DNA from: Immersiella caudata
Lineage: Eukaryota; Ascomycota; Sordariomycetes; Sordariales; Lasiosphaeriaceae
NCBI GenBank assembly: GCA_030512335.1
Contig: JAULSU010000003.1
Span: 5,146,001-5,210,000, forward strand
Length of the DNA stretch: 64,000 nucleotides
Direction of reading: 5' to 3'
Below, one piece after another: positions 43,445-55,500 of this stretch. Position 1 is the first letter of the stretch. Every line of letters starts with the position of its first letter. Under the pieces are notes generated by a model that was not told the DNA's origin, searched no databases, and worked only from the letters and a program-made list of their open reading frames with translations. The translations under genes and the position numbers were made by a program.

Positions 43445-45974
43445 AGGATGGCGATTCGCCTGGGATGCCTTTTTCACTGCATGGGACATGGAGGATTTCG
43501 GAGGGCAACTCAACAGCAGTGCCTTGGTTTGGGAAAGATATCGATACTTTGAGGGGATGGCACCCAAGACGGCTTTTCTATCCCAGCAATACAAGTTGGA
43601 GGAAACCTCGCCGTGGCAGAGCCCCTTGGCATTAGAATTAGGTCATACAATACAAGGAAACCGGTGAGCCAAACATGACGTTGCATGGTCCGTGAGATCC
43701 CGCAAACAGAGGAAGCCATCCATGTTCTTGTTGCCCAATTCGAGGCCCCCTAACCCATCATCACTGCCTGTCTTTGCCAATTCTGCGATCCGATTCAGTG
43801 ATAAGTCTTCCTCTGCTGCCTTTCCAGCTACAATCTCACCAGTGTGCAAACACCAGACTCATGACCCCTGACTCCAAACTAACCCACCCTCCCAGAACAT
43901 CACCGTCCTTAGTGCAGCTCTCATCCTCGACCTCGTTCTTGACACCCACACGACTGCACCATGGTGGTGCGCCGATGAAAGCATGAAACACAGCCTTTGG
44001 CCATGGAAGTTGTGAAAGGAATGGTAGCAGGACCTAAAGTTGTGCCGCTTGAGGGGCGCTGTGTTTGACTTCGCATAGCCCAATCCTCCATCGTACTGGT
44101 TCGACTGCGCTAGCTCGTCGTTACCGTACCTCGACTGAGGAAGCCATGCTATGCTCGCAGATAAGATCCTCACCGTATCGTCGGCCCCGCTCTAGGTCGG
44201 CGAGGTTGGGTGGTATCTGACAAAGAGGGAGGTCGTGGCTTGTCTGTTGAGGGCTCGTTACTCGGTTCTAGGGTAGTGGTGGAGGAGCGTTGAGCGGGCG
44301 TCCGTTTTGCTTGGCGAGTTGCCGGCGTGCTGGGAAGAGGCCAAACTGGAAAGCCTCAGCAGCCCCCAGCCTCCCCCAGGTTCCCCTTCCCCGGATTCAG
44401 CCACCATCTCATCTGGATTGCAAACACACCTCGGGCTTGGATTCTGGAACAGCAACCCACCGGACAACACTCTCGAGCTCTTCGTTGCTCCCTCCGTTTG
44501 TCACCAACCCCAACTGGACTCCCTGCCACATACGACCATAGGCACTGGAAAATTCGGGATCCCGTCCGCTCTCCCATAGACAAGCCAGCGACCGCCAGAC
44601 TAGTAGTTGGGTCGGTGACGACCAGCGAATCCCTGGTGTTGTATGTCTTTTTATGCTTTTTGGCCCCTGTGTCAAGCAACCGTCACTAGACCCAAGTTGT
44701 TTGTCACCGCTTGAGGCTTCAGCGCATCACATCACTGATGGCACAGGCCTCATGAACCGCGTGAGCGCTTGTGGGTTTTGATCTCTCCAGTTTCGGCAGC
44801 CTGGGGTGGGCGCGCATGGGAATAGCTTTTTTGTCACAGACGCAGGCGTCGCGGGGAGCACGAATGGTCCAGTGGTGCATGGTGACTGATTTTGGCCAAG
44901 GGGAAAGACCGTGCATCACAAAGCACCCAGAGTGCCTGCTTGAAAGGTAGCCCGGACGAATATTCCCCGACTCAGAGTATGTTGCGTGACCCTGCTGTCT
45001 TTGACTTGTCTGGTCCAGACGAGCCTAAGAACACGCCTCTCACCCACATCAACCAAACACTCTGGGAAAGAGCTGGAGTACAACCTTGTTATCCCGAGCC
45101 TCCAAAAATACCCTGGGCTACCAGGGACCTGCTCGACGAGCAGGATGAAGTATGCAGACCCAAGTATCATCTGCGTTCGCCTCTTAGATGGTGAACCGGA
45201 AAATGAAGTGAAAGGAAGGGATGGTGCCTCCAGCTGATGCTTTGGAAACTCAGCCCCAACTCAGACTACGCCATTCTGGGCGTTGGGAGACTACTTAGCG
45301 ATGCAGGCATCGCGTCGGACGTTAGGGCTTGGAAAAGCCTGGGATGTGATACGGGATGGGAGAGATGCCCATTTGGACTGAAAACGGGCCCTAGGGCGTG
45401 TGTGGAAAGATTGGTGGTGAAAAGCTGCTTGGTTGAGGAAATCTCCAGGCCCAGTGGCCGGCCAGGAATACCGGAATTGAGTGTGCACAAATTTCTTGCA
45501 CTCGTTCCTTCCAAGCCTTACATCCACAGGATTCGGCAAACCCAATCACACGGCGACGGTATCAGAGGCAAGAGTGACTCTAATCGACCGCATTCGTGGT
45601 CGCCCCGGCACTGGAATGCGAACTAGATTGGGAAGAGAACACATTCCCGCACTATGGCCAGCGTCTACCATCACAGCCATGATGGACCCCTAACATAATG
45701 CCGCCAGGTAAGTACAACACTACCAATCAAGAAAGGGCGCATTCTCTTTTGATCCGAATGCCAAGACAAAGGAAGACTTTAAGAAGTGGTTGAGGCTTTC
45801 AGATATTAAAATTACGACCAGGACGCCTCAGCCATCAAAATGTAGAGAACCGATGGCCGAGCTACCCACGAAGGTACAAAGGTAGGTTAACACGAGTCGG
45901 TTGCTGTGGTCATGGCGGCGAGCTACCTACTGCAAGAGTAGCAACGATGAAACGCGGACCAGAGACATTGCCCG
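43445..45974. other. Gene-poor stretch, 2.5 kb
   Basis: Only open frames shorter than 130 codons, overlapping on both strands, without domains or signal peptides. No RNA gene or terminal inverted repeat seen. It may be further decayed sequence like the RNase H relic beside it. Confidence 0.5.
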
Positions 45975-46805
45975 TTACTGCGTCTGCGGATTCGATATCC
46001 CCACAAAGACAACCAACACTGCCGCGTAAGTCGCAGTCGAGACCAAAGTTTCCACATTGGATACCCTAACTCCGAATGACAATCCAAGTGCAAAGAGAAG
46101 AACCGCAGCTGAAACCGTGACCAAGCTCTTCACCTGTGACGGATCAAGTGACATAATCACCATCGGCAGCACAAGTGACAAGCCCCCCGCGATGGACACG
46201 ATGAGTCTCACTGACCGATCGACCAATTTGGAGACCTGCTTGGGTTTCTTGCCCTCGCTGTACTCTTTGCGTCGCTGTCTTCTTTCGTCTTGAGAGTATG
46301 TGAGCCTCACGGGAAGGTGTGTCATGAAGGCTTCGCGCATGGGGTCGACCTTGGCGTCGGCGTCGGCGAAATGGGCGTAGTGTGAATAAAAGGGGTCGGA
46401 AAAGTCATCGGGGGATTGAAAAAAGCGCTGCATTAGGAGCTTTCGGTTGATCATCTCTGCTTTGGTCATTGTCTTTTGGTCGTGGATGAAACGGTAATCT
46501 CGAATGGCTGAGGCTGTTGATGATCGAGATGAGCTGGTGCAACAAGAGGTGGAGCGGGGGCGGGGGGAGAGACACATACCATAGTCCCGCAGAGTGATTT
46601 GAAGAATATCGAGGTCCTCTTCAGATGCTCTGGCACCTTTCTGTATCCGTGACTTCAAGCGTACGAGTTTGACTCCGAGTTGTGTGATGTTGAGCCGGTG
46701 GAGGAATTCGTGCTTCAGAAAATGGAACTCGCCTTCTTCCTCAAGCGATCGCCGGACGTACAGGACGAGGTTTTCGGGGTCTTGTTCTCTGATCTTTTCC
46801 ATCAT
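45975..46805 (-). CDS. DUF6594-type membrane protein (about 252 aa, two exons, 5' end uncertain)
   Basis: Exons 46805..46580 and 46507..45975; intron 46579..46508 (72 nt; GTATGT, CAG) is open in frame, so retention would add 24 residues rich in Ser/Arg/Pro that look non-coding. The N-terminal half is helical (ENLVLYVRRSLEEEGEFHFL, LGVKLVRLKSRIQ, RFIHDQKTMTKAEMINRKLL). The C-terminal 80 residues hold three hydrophobic spans. This helical-then-three-TM plan is that of the fungal DUF6594 family, of unknown function. Most members have 30-60 more residues at the N-terminus; the frame stays open upstream to a TGA near 46866 with a possible acceptor at 46856, so a missing first exon is possible. Confidence 0.68.
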   Translation of the reverse strand: MMEKIREQDPENLVLYVRRSLEEEGEFHFLKHEFLHRLNITQLGVKLVRLKSRIQKGARASEEDLDILQITLRDYGMCLSPRPRSTSCCTSSSRSSTASAIRDYRFIHDQKTMTKAEMINRKLLMQRFFQSPDDFSDPFYSHYAHFADADAKVDPMREAFMTHLPVRLTYSQDERRQRRKEYSEGKKPKQVSKLVDRSVRLIVSIAGGLSLVLPMVIMSLDPSQVKSLVTVSAAVLLFALGLSFGVRVSNVETLVSTATYAAVLVVFVGISNPQTQ

Positions 46806-49164
46806 GAAGCGAAGGGCGGGAAGCAAGGACGAAGGGGTTGGCAGAGGTGAGGAGATGAGCTGGTGGCCCAGATGTCACCAATTGTGCACTGGGGGGTGAA
46901 GTATGGCGTTCACCGGCTCAGCTGTCTGCATGCAGTTTTCATCGGCCACTACCACCCCCAAACCAGGGCACATTCAAAAAGCCGCACAGCCACATCGTTT
47001 CGACATGAGAGCTGGCTGGGTGGACTCTCTCACACCAAGCGTGCATAGAGGCCAGCCGCCCACGAATGAGACCCTGCCTTTCCACCTCCGAGGTCGTAAT
47101 TACAACGCACACCCGGTAGGTGCGGCCTCTCACGTTACGGCAGGCTCTACCCCAGGAAATGCCCTACGCGTTGCAGGTGGTTTATCTGACCTTGGATGCG
47201 ACGATTTTGACCCCGCCTCTCCCACAACGTCTACACCGCACCAACACTTCACGCTTACTACCGCAAACCGATCCACGGATGGGGAGACTGCGCCATATCA
47301 TTCACCGTTTTCTTAGCAAATGGCGGCGTCAACGGACGCTGGCAGCGGCCTCTCACTCGGACGGGGAGTATGAAGGAGATGCCAATTGGGGCCTAAATGG
47401 TAAGCCAGTGACTTCAACGACGAGCGTGACATCTAGGTGGAGAGGGTAATTGACTTGCCCGGTTCCTACTAGTACTACTTCCACGACAGTATTCAGGCAC
47501 CGAGTCCAAAGGATCGGTCCATGCTGCACGGTCGACCATGACGGCGATGATTGCCCTGTCAAAAAAGTACATCAACGGCATATGCCAAGAAAATAGGACG
47601 ATATCATCCATCGCTGCAAACCAGCGTGGGGCCCAGGAGCAGCGAAAGGAAGAATGGCCCAAGGGCCCCCCGAAACCCACTGGCGGGATTGCCAACAGCA
47701 AACCCGGCCTGCCCTCTACGAACGCTCCATCTTATGACTTGGTTCATTCGCTGCTACTCGTGACAAAAATCGGTCAAATGGCCGTGGATTTTAAACGGCT
47801 CACAGGTCGTCGCGGGTTCGAATACATTGATGAGGCGGGCAAGTGATCATTTTAGTCATTGGTTCCGATATTTTAAAGGAGGACTAACTTTGGTGATGCC
47901 TTAGAAACAACGGCGCCCCTCGTGGTGCTCTACGATGATCTGAGAGTTCTCATCAGAGACAATCCCGAACCGGACTGGGCACAATCAGGTCGTCTGGCGA
48001 ACAGTAAAGCCAATGTCAGCACCTTGACACATAAGCTTGTTGATATTCAGGCCGGTTTGCTGGAATGGGAAAACAACGTTACACGTCTCCTCCCGTCGCA
48101 GGAACAGTTGGAGGAATCACATGGGGATCCTGAACACTTGTCTGCCAGGTAGCTCCTCTTTCGGACTTCGTTGAGCCACCCTGAAGGTTCAGAGGGGAGC
48201 TACCTCATCAGAGAGGTTTTCTACAATGCATGTATGCAGTTTGATGGAGGGATTTGGAATGGATGGTGAACTGCGCGACCGGGAAAGTTGGCGAGGGGTA
48301 CGTAGAAGTTACCTACCTCCCTTACACATATTTTTTTTTTCACTGAAAATAGGGCATCATATTCCCACCCTAAACTTATCGCCTGTTTACGTTGTCAACA
48401 TAACCTCTCTGGCTTGCCTGCTGGAGCAGTGAATACGTGTGTAGGTAGACCTTGGATGATAAGTTGATAGCCCGAGAGATGGCGGGCAACACCTCGGGTG
48501 CCGCAGCCCCTGAAAAGCGCGCCTTCCGGGACTCGACCATCGATGCAACTGGTGGCACCGGCCTCAGGGTAGCACGAAAACATCGCGGCATCGTGACAAC
48601 TCATTGTTGAACGTTGTTTGTGATCTGCCCGAAAAACGGGTTTGTTTCATCCGCAAGCGACCCCGCCGAGCGGGATCGACAACTTGACGGCGGCTGATCC
48701 GAGCTTCTTTGTTTCTAGAACGGCACAAAGGTTATTCTTGGCCGTTAGAGCTTGGTTTGTGCCGGTCGGGACCACTACTGGACGCCGGGCCAAGCGGAAA
48801 ATAAGTAGCTCGGATGGAGCCGCGAAAGGGGGGTCACCGAATTGGGCTTTGTCCTGACGCCGGCGGCCGATTAGCCGGATTGCTTTATTGGCTTCGCGAT
48901 GCTCCTTACAACTACCATCGCCTCTACCCCAGCTTACCCCAGCTAAGCATTTAGGCTGCTGCCGGAGCCAATATCTCAAGATACAACTGCCAAGCCCTCA
49001 TTATACCGGCGCCATGTCACGACTAGACCCCGACGGCGTCCAAAGAGGGGGGGATATCTTCCAGCCGTCTAGAAATCCTGTGATCTTCTCCTGTCAACTC
49101 GAGCACCCAGTCCTCAGACCGCAGTAGAAGCCAGTTTCGGGTACCCAATCTCCTGACCGCCACC
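46806..49164. other. Mostly non-coding, with one orphan open frame
   Basis: About 2.36 kb. Apart from the frame at 47538-48152 described separately, only short overlapping open frames are found. The last 25 bases before 49165 form the leader of the beta-propeller gene. Confidence 0.45.
47538..48152 (+). pseudogene. Possible hypothetical gene or relic in two pieces
   Basis: Piece 1 (47538-47842) gives a polar protein with ALSKKYINGICQENRTISSI and SYDLVHSLLLVTKIGQMAV. Piece 2 (47905-48152) gives VVLYDDLRVLIRDN and a helical LVDIQAGLLEWENNVTRLL. Between them is an intron-like stretch with GTGATC, GACTAAC and TTAG, but the donor leaves phase 2 while piece 2 needs phase 1, so simple splicing does not join them. 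Either another donor is used or a frameshift broke the gene. No family recognised. Confidence 0.28.
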
Positions 49165-50037
49165 ATGCATCATCTCCAAACCCTCCTCGGCGCCGGCCTG
49201 CTCACCCTGGCCAGCGCCGCTCCCGCGCTCGAGCAACGCCAGACCGCAGCGACCCAGGTCGTCCGTCTCTCTTCGGTCGAGAACGTCGCCGTCCGCCCCA
49301 ACGGCATCATCCTCGCCACCAACATGAACAGCAACAACCTGTACGCCGTGGACCCGGAAAAGAAAACCTCCTCCACCGCCCTGCAAGTCACCGGCGCCAC
49401 CGGCCTCAGCGGCATCGGCGAGTACGCCCCCGACCTCTTCGCCATCATCGGCGGCAAGGGTATCTACAAGGTCGACTTCACCAGCACCCCGCCCAAGTCC
49501 TCCCTCATCAAGACCATCACCGAAGCCAACAACCTCAACGGCCTCGCCGTGCTCGACAACTCGACCGTGCTCGTCGCCGACGCCGGCAAGGGCAGCGTCT
49601 TCCGCTTCGACGTCAACACGGGCGCCTACTCCGAGACCATCAAGGACCCCACCATGGCTCCGTCAGGTGCCATTCCGTTCGGCATCGACGGCATCAAGGT
49701 CAAGGACGGCGTGCTGTGGTTCACCAACATCTTCAAGAACAGCTTCCACAAGGTCTCCATCGACGCGACCACGGCGCGCGCCACGGGCGCCGTGACGACG
49801 CTGTGGACGAACCTGATGGGCGACGACCTGTGCTTTGGCCCCAACGGCAAGATTTACATTGCTACGAATGGGCGGAACTCGCTGATCGAGGTGGATCCCG
49901 CGGCGGCGACGAGGTCGACGGTGGTGGCGACGGTGCAGGGGTCGACGGCGTGTGCTTTTGGACGGACGGAGAAGGATAAGAATGTTGCGTATGTGAGCGC
50001 TGGGCAGGGTATTTTTGCTGTGACGATTAAGGTTTGA
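49165..50037 (+). CDS. Secreted SMP-30/TolB-like beta-propeller protein (290 aa)
   Basis: Single exon with an ideal CCACCATGC start. Signal peptide 1-19 (LLTLASAA-P), then repeated blade-like units: VAVRPNGIILATNMNSNNLYAVD, GLAVLDNSTVLVADAGKGSVFRFD, LCFGPNGKIYIATNGRNSLIEVD, and a closing GQGIFAV. The spacing is that of a six-bladed propeller like gluconolactonase/SMP-30. The conserved Asn/Asp pattern of the metal site is present in part (NGL, TNI). A lactonase-like hydrolase or a binding protein outside the cell is the best guess. Only one cysteine pair (Cys in DDLCFG and in STACAFG). Such secreted propellers are common in plant-associated fungi. Confidence 0.85.
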   Translation: MHHLQTLLGAGLLTLASAAPALEQRQTAATQVVRLSSVENVAVRPNGIILATNMNSNNLYAVDPEKKTSSTALQVTGATGLSGIGEYAPDLFAIIGGKGIYKVDFTSTPPKSSLIKTITEANNLNGLAVLDNSTVLVADAGKGSVFRFDVNTGAYSETIKDPTMAPSGAIPFGIDGIKVKDGVLWFTNIFKNSFHKVSIDATTARATGAVTTLWTNLMGDDLCFGPNGKIYIATNGRNSLIEVDPAAATRSTVVATVQGSTACAFGRTEKDKNVAYVSAGQGIFAVTIKV

Positions 50038-50615
50038 GAGGAGAGAGGGAAATGGGGTGTACATACGAGGTGAAAAGATTTCGAATGCGATTGGTGTTGG
50101 ATTCGAGTGAATTCTTTTGCGGACGGGAACGAGTGAGATTTGCGAAAACGAGGGAGAAGGTGCGCTGCTCGGCGAGTGGGCCAAAACAGGCGAGGTGGGA
50201 GAGGATGGAAAAAGTGAAACGAGTCCATGGCATTCCACGCGTAACACGGGAATGACGCGCGAGCTACTGCATTGCAGCTGCGAGATCGCTCCTTCCGACC
50301 AACGACTTCGTTGCAGACTGCATATCATGTGAGTGGCTGCTGGAAAGGTGCATATTTCAGCTCGCCTCTTGACAGACTCGCGCCTTCCGGCTTTCCATTA
50401 TCTTTGGCCCCCGCCGTGTTTTCTAGGTTGTCCGCGCAATGTCTCTCGTCAGTTGCAATCGTCATCCTGGACCCCCAAACTGGCGCTCAAATCCCAACCG
50501 ACGACATTCATCCCGGGTCGAAGAAGCGTGTCCGCGTTCCGCTTTGCCTGACCGGTTCTGAACTAGCTCCTTCTCGATTGGGCGCCACTGTTGACAGGAG
50601 AAGACGCGCTAAGCC
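50038..50615. other. Intergenic, 578 bp
   Basis: 3' flank of the beta-propeller gene and promoter of the next plus-strand gene. No feature recognised. Confidence 0.5.
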
Positions 50616-52079
50616 ATGCCGCCCTCCAGCGAACCCAAAAATATCTCATGGCCCGCTCAAGAAGAGCTACTCGGATTGTACCCAGTTGCAACAAAGCCGG
50701 AACGGACTGCCGACATGCGAGCTCAGGACCTGGCCGGACGGATGAGGACGATATCGGCGCCCGACCCAGCCATTGCAGCTGCCGTTGCAGCTGCCGCTCT
50801 TGAGCTCTCACAGCTTGAAGTCAAGGACGAGGATTGGTTTTTGAGTTTCCGCGAGCTCATGGAGACCATCAAACCCTACGAAGATTCTTCCGAGAATACG
50901 CGTGCGCCGCCAGCAGGAGTTGAGTGGCTGCTTGCCAAAGCCATCGACATCACTGGCACCCTCCTTCAGCTCGCTATTCGTTCCTCCCAGAGGGAACAGC
51001 TCAAATCCACGACTCAACGCGCCCTGGGAAGGTTTCAGCGTTGTTTTGCTACCGCGATGGCCAGCAAGAGCCTACAAATTTTTCTCGACTTGACGGGGCT
51101 CTCCACCTTCGTCACTGGCGAGATTGGGTCTGTCATCGTTGTCACTGCCCCTGCAACCCCTGGAGGAAACCCAAACGATGCTTTCGCGGATACTCTCGCG
51201 CGGTACCTCAACTGGCGCTGGGGAGAAAGGGGAAGAATGGTGGTAAACTGGTTGATCCAGTTCTTGTCCCATGCTGAGCGAGAAGCACACTCTCGTCCTG
51301 TCCTATCGCCCTCGCTTCTTCTCCAATACCAAGGCCACAGGGAACCCCTGACTCTCAGGCTGGATGCTCAGATTCGGTCTCAGTCATTCAGTGACGTCGT
51401 CATTCGCATTCGTTGGGTCGAGGGTGGTGTGAAGGACTACTACCTGAGATTGATGGACGTGGTCGACCTCCTGAGCTGGCTCATCGCAACTCTCAAGAAA
51501 TCCTCCGATAATCAGATTGTTCTCACCAAAGCTTCAGTTAAGATGCCGAAGACCCCAGAGACGTTATCGAGCTGGCCTACTGAGAACCCCACCCGTTGCC
51601 TCACGATCAAGATTCTTGCCGAGAGCGGGGGCGGCGGGATTATGGCACAGGTTTCTCAACAGGGGACTCAACCCTCTGACGCTGCTGGCTGGAGCTGTTC
51701 ATTTGCGGGTGCGAATGTGGCCGTTGGCTTTGTGATACCTTCACGCCCCGAAACCATCTTCGGCATTGAGCTACCTCTTTCGGTCTTGATTTCCCTCTCT
51801 GGTGTTGAGGCTGCACCCGTGCCATACAAAGGGGGTTATGGCTTCAAGGGGCCGAACCTCGCGTTGTTTCCAGAACGCGCGATTCCGGAATCATGCCTCG
51901 GGCCAGAACAGGAAGCGCCAATGTGCTTGCAATGGCATATCTTTCGCGCTCAAGGCAGCACGTTCGTCTTGGACGAGAGCGAGAAGGGCCAGCAACACCT
52001 TCGCCCACTGGAAACCGCCCTGTCAAGTTCGCAGTTTTTGATCTTGGTTCAGAAGACAAAACGACATTTCTTGCGATGA
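50616..52079 (+). CDS. Uncharacterised fungal accessory protein (487 aa)
   Basis: ATG 50616 (AAGCCATGCC) to TGA 52077-52079, single exon as read. There is an Ala-rich helix (AAAVAAAALELSQLEV) near 52-67 and a helical central part (VEWLLAKAIDITGTLLQL, RFQRCFATAMASKSLQIFL). A C-terminal beta-rich region carries FAGANVAVGFVIPSRP and GIELPLSVLISLSGVEAAP. From memory the last block recurs in large fungal proteins of intracellular surveillance type (some with ankyrin or NACHT-like parts), but no nucleotide-binding motif is seen here. No signal peptide. It lies 470 bp before the caspase-like gene on the same strand, so functional linkage is worth testing. The frame may extend by splicing beyond 52079; I found no clear continuation. 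Confidence 0.7.
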   Translation: MPPSSEPKNISWPAQEELLGLYPVATKPERTADMRAQDLAGRMRTISAPDPAIAAAVAAAALELSQLEVKDEDWFLSFRELMETIKPYEDSSENTRAPPAGVEWLLAKAIDITGTLLQLAIRSSQREQLKSTTQRALGRFQRCFATAMASKSLQIFLDLTGLSTFVTGEIGSVIVVTAPATPGGNPNDAFADTLARYLNWRWGERGRMVVNWLIQFLSHAEREAHSRPVLSPSLLLQYQGHREPLTLRLDAQIRSQSFSDVVIRIRWVEGGVKDYYLRLMDVVDLLSWLIATLKKSSDNQIVLTKASVKMPKTPETLSSWPTENPTRCLTIKILAESGGGGIMAQVSQQGTQPSDAAGWSCSFAGANVAVGFVIPSRPETIFGIELPLSVLISLSGVEAAPVPYKGGYGFKGPNLALFPERAIPESCLGPEQEAPMCLQWHIFRAQGSTFVLDESEKGQQHLRPLETALSSSQFLILVQKTKRHFLR

Positions 52080-52548
52080 TGGACCAGTATCTCTGGCTTG
52101 CAGAGATTGGTTCTTGCCCGATGCGATGGCACTTGGCTCCGGTTGGGTACCAACCTTGTCCCTCAAACCGACATGACAGAGCACACCACATTCCTTCAAA
52201 CTGAAGCGGAAGGCCACTGCACAACAGTTTGGGTGGCGAGTGGTCCACGTCGAAACAAAACAACCAATCAAGGGGGCCTGGCTTCTTGGGCCACCAATCC
52301 CATTTTCACATGTCGAACCACGTCGCTGCTGGTGTGTCTGGCTCTTCACCAAACACTCAATGACCACCAATTCCACACTTGTGCATGGCATTGGGCAGAA
52401 CTGCAATTTTGTGGCTCCAAACCCAATGCAACTCCCAACAGGCGACAAAATGCACAGTGGGCGCTGTTTTAAGCCGGGCAAGCGGGTCGAGTCCTCAATC
52501 CTCCGCAAGCTCGACATTCAAAACCTGCACCCATCTCGTTCTACCGCC
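52080..52548. other. Intergenic, 469 bp
   Basis: Between two plus-strand accessory genes. The frame leading into the next gene is open far upstream of its ATG, but that part reads as compositionally odd (many Cys, Trp, Asn) and is probably untranslated. Confidence 0.45.
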
Positions 52549-55500
52549 ATGATCTGGCCACTTTCTATCGTGACTTCTCTGTTCGCACAGAGCTCAAAGC
52601 CAAGACCGCCCAAGATGGACACGCTAAGAGATGCCACGCATGATACGACCTCAGCGTCATTCTGCCTCCCTGACTTCTCCACATTCTTGGCGCACATTAC
52701 CGACGCGACCAAAGCGGCATGGCTAGAGAAGCCGCATATCGAGTACAAAAAGGTGAAAGTATTGATGATGAGCTGGGAAAATGATGATCTCGAGGTCGAG
52801 ACGGAGATGAAGCCCCTGGCCTCGGTGTTTCAGGGGCTGTACCAATTCGACACGGAAACCTGGAGGATACCCCTGAAGAGGTCTGGAGCGGAGCTGTCAA
52901 GAAAGATCGCCAACGTTGTCCGGACCGAGGGTCAACAAGGGAATCTCATCATCTTCTACTATGGCGGGCACGCCAAAGCGAACGAGCATGTTGCGGGAAG
53001 ACCAATCTGGTTTGCGAAGTAAAGACCTCCCTGCCACAGAGATCGCACCAGTTCAGCTAACAGGGCTCATAGCCGGAGCACCAACTCCCCCTTCGTCAGA
53101 TCTTCTCTGATGCACACCGAACTGGACAAGGCCAGCTGTGATATTCTTCTCCTGTATGACTGCCCCCATGCAGTGCAGCCAGGAGAGCCGTTCGCCGGCA
53201 AAGGCATGATCCAGACACTCGCCGCAAGTCCACTGGATGCATCAACCACCACAACAGACACGCATCAGTCTTTCACCCCCTCCCTTGTGCAGGAGCTCGC
53301 TCACGCTGCGCATTCCTCTGAGCCACTTTCCGTCGTGGAACTTCACCGCCGCATCATCTCACGCCAACAAACCGTCGCTCCCAAAGTTTACTTCACCGAC
53401 GACAGCTACTCCATCGTCCAAGTCAGCCGCCAAACCGGGCAACCTATCGTCGAGCCCTCTCGACAGCGCCTCCCGATGCACAATCTTCTCACCTCATCAG
53501 CTACCCGAACCATTGTCCTGAGCCCGCTTAAGACTGACGCTCCCACGCCGCTGGAACAACCGCTCGTCTTGCTGAGTCCACCATCGCCCCGTCCGCAGTC
53601 CCATGTTGATACTGACTCGACTGATGGTCCTGACGTCTTGGTTGCCTGCCGGCTGAAGGACCAAAACATCGACGCCGAGAAGTGGAAGTCTTGGCTTGCC
53701 AACGCAGCGGAGGGCGCAAAGGGGATCAAAATCGCAGCGGTCTACCCGAGCTTCTCGCTGCTACTCTTGGTCAAGATGCCCATCGCGGTGTGGGACATGC
53801 TTCCCGTCAGCCCTGCCATGTCGTTTGTGGGGTACACGAGCGGGAGGGATTTCTCTGCGGACTTGGAGAGGGCGTTGGGCAAGGGCAAGGAGCCCGCGGA
53901 GGAGAGTGGAGAGCGGATTAACGGCAAGGTGATGGCAAAGGTTGGACCGAGCGGTAACCAGAAGACGGCTGTCGGATACGAGCGACAACACGGCTTCAAC
54001 ATGAGAGGAGCCGCCAAGACTTCGCTTTGGCCACATGTCTTCACCCAAGGTCGGCCGGAGGCTTATGTCTTTGAACTAGAGCCGCATTGTCTGAGAATGA
54101 GCGAGATCTTTGCGGATGATGAGTTGACTGAACCCCAGAGAATCATCAGGGAATTTGTCAGGGATGCCGAGGACGATCCATCGGGGAAGCATATCCGAGA
54201 CGAAATTCAACAGTTTTGCGAGCCCGCGGGCGGGGACCGCCGCTCCGATACCGATGTGAAGGGAGCTGAGGCCGTGATGGAAATCATTTTCGGGGAGAAG
54301 GGTCGAGGTGTCCATGAGATGAAGCTTCTGGGTCGAGATCAGTTGTTAGACGCGTTGCTTCCATCTACTGTACGCGTTTTTGCTCCTCCCGAGCCACCCT
54401 TGCCTCACGATGCTGACGATTCCCAGGGAGACTCGAAGTCATTGATCAAGACGGGAGAAGCTCCCGATCTTCACCCAGCCAAACAGCGACTGATGTGAGT
54501 GTACACCCTGCACCAGCGGGAATATTGCTGACTATTTCACTGCAGATATCTCAACAATCTTGATCCTTGGAGTACGCTCTCAATTGCAGCCGTGGCTTCA
54601 CAAACACAAGCCGGCTTCCTGAAGGATTTCGTTCACAAGCATCTTACGTCCCGGGCAGGAATAGGAGTAGCCATCGCTGTGAGTGCCCCTTACCCGAACC
54701 TTGATCAACGTCTAACCCCAGCACAGACCGACAACAAGGCCTTTCAGCTCGCGTTCCACCTCCCAGTTCTCGCCTGGAGGACAGGCATTGCTACCCCTGA
54801 CCCCAGGCAACTGCGGAGCCACACTGACCTCCAGTTTCTCGACAACGCATCGGGTGACCAGGCCCATCTCTACGAGTCGCAGCTCTCCTGCATGGTCACT
54901 GGGTTGGATGACGGCTTCTTCACGGCCTACGGATTCTTCGACACATACTATGACGGCGCAAGAAGCAAGCACGCCGCTCACCACTTTGAAAGATCAAGCA
55001 CAGACCCGCTTCTTCGCTCCAAAGCAGGAGTGTCCTCTAAGACTCTCACTGCAAGAGACTACTTTCTTCACGCGATGCAGTATGCATTTGGTGACGCAAA
55101 GGCAGAGTGGATGAACTCAGGCTTGGCTGTCATGAAGAAGCTCAAGGCATCCGTACGTTCCCCTTGAATCCACCCCTTGCATCGAAGCTAACTCAGCCCA
55201 GAATAACGACGAGGGCCTCCTTTTGACCACCGAGACCACTCAAAAGATCGCCCTTCTTTCGGACCAGCTTCAAGGTAGCCTCAGCTCTATCTGTAACGCC
55301 TGGTCCCGCTTCCAAGAAACTGACCTCGCCTACTTCGACCTCACCTCCGCCTCGCAAATTAACACTCTCAGCGCCATCGACAAGGAAATCCGCGACCTCC
55401 AAGACCTTCGCGAGTCCCTGGCCCAGCAGACATCGCTCTTCAGGTCACGCTCAGCTTCGGTGAGTCTTTTCTCCTCTCTCTCCCTCCTTCCCCATTTAGG

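Noticed and set aside
47795..47825. GGTTCGAATAC resembling a tRNA B box
   Set aside because: No A box or cloverleaf upstream, no T-stem pairing, no following T run; it lies in an open frame.
52080..52548. Extension of the caspase-like gene upstream in the same open frame
   Set aside because: The upstream segment has odd composition and the ATG at 52549 has a good context; no splice link to the previous gene was found.
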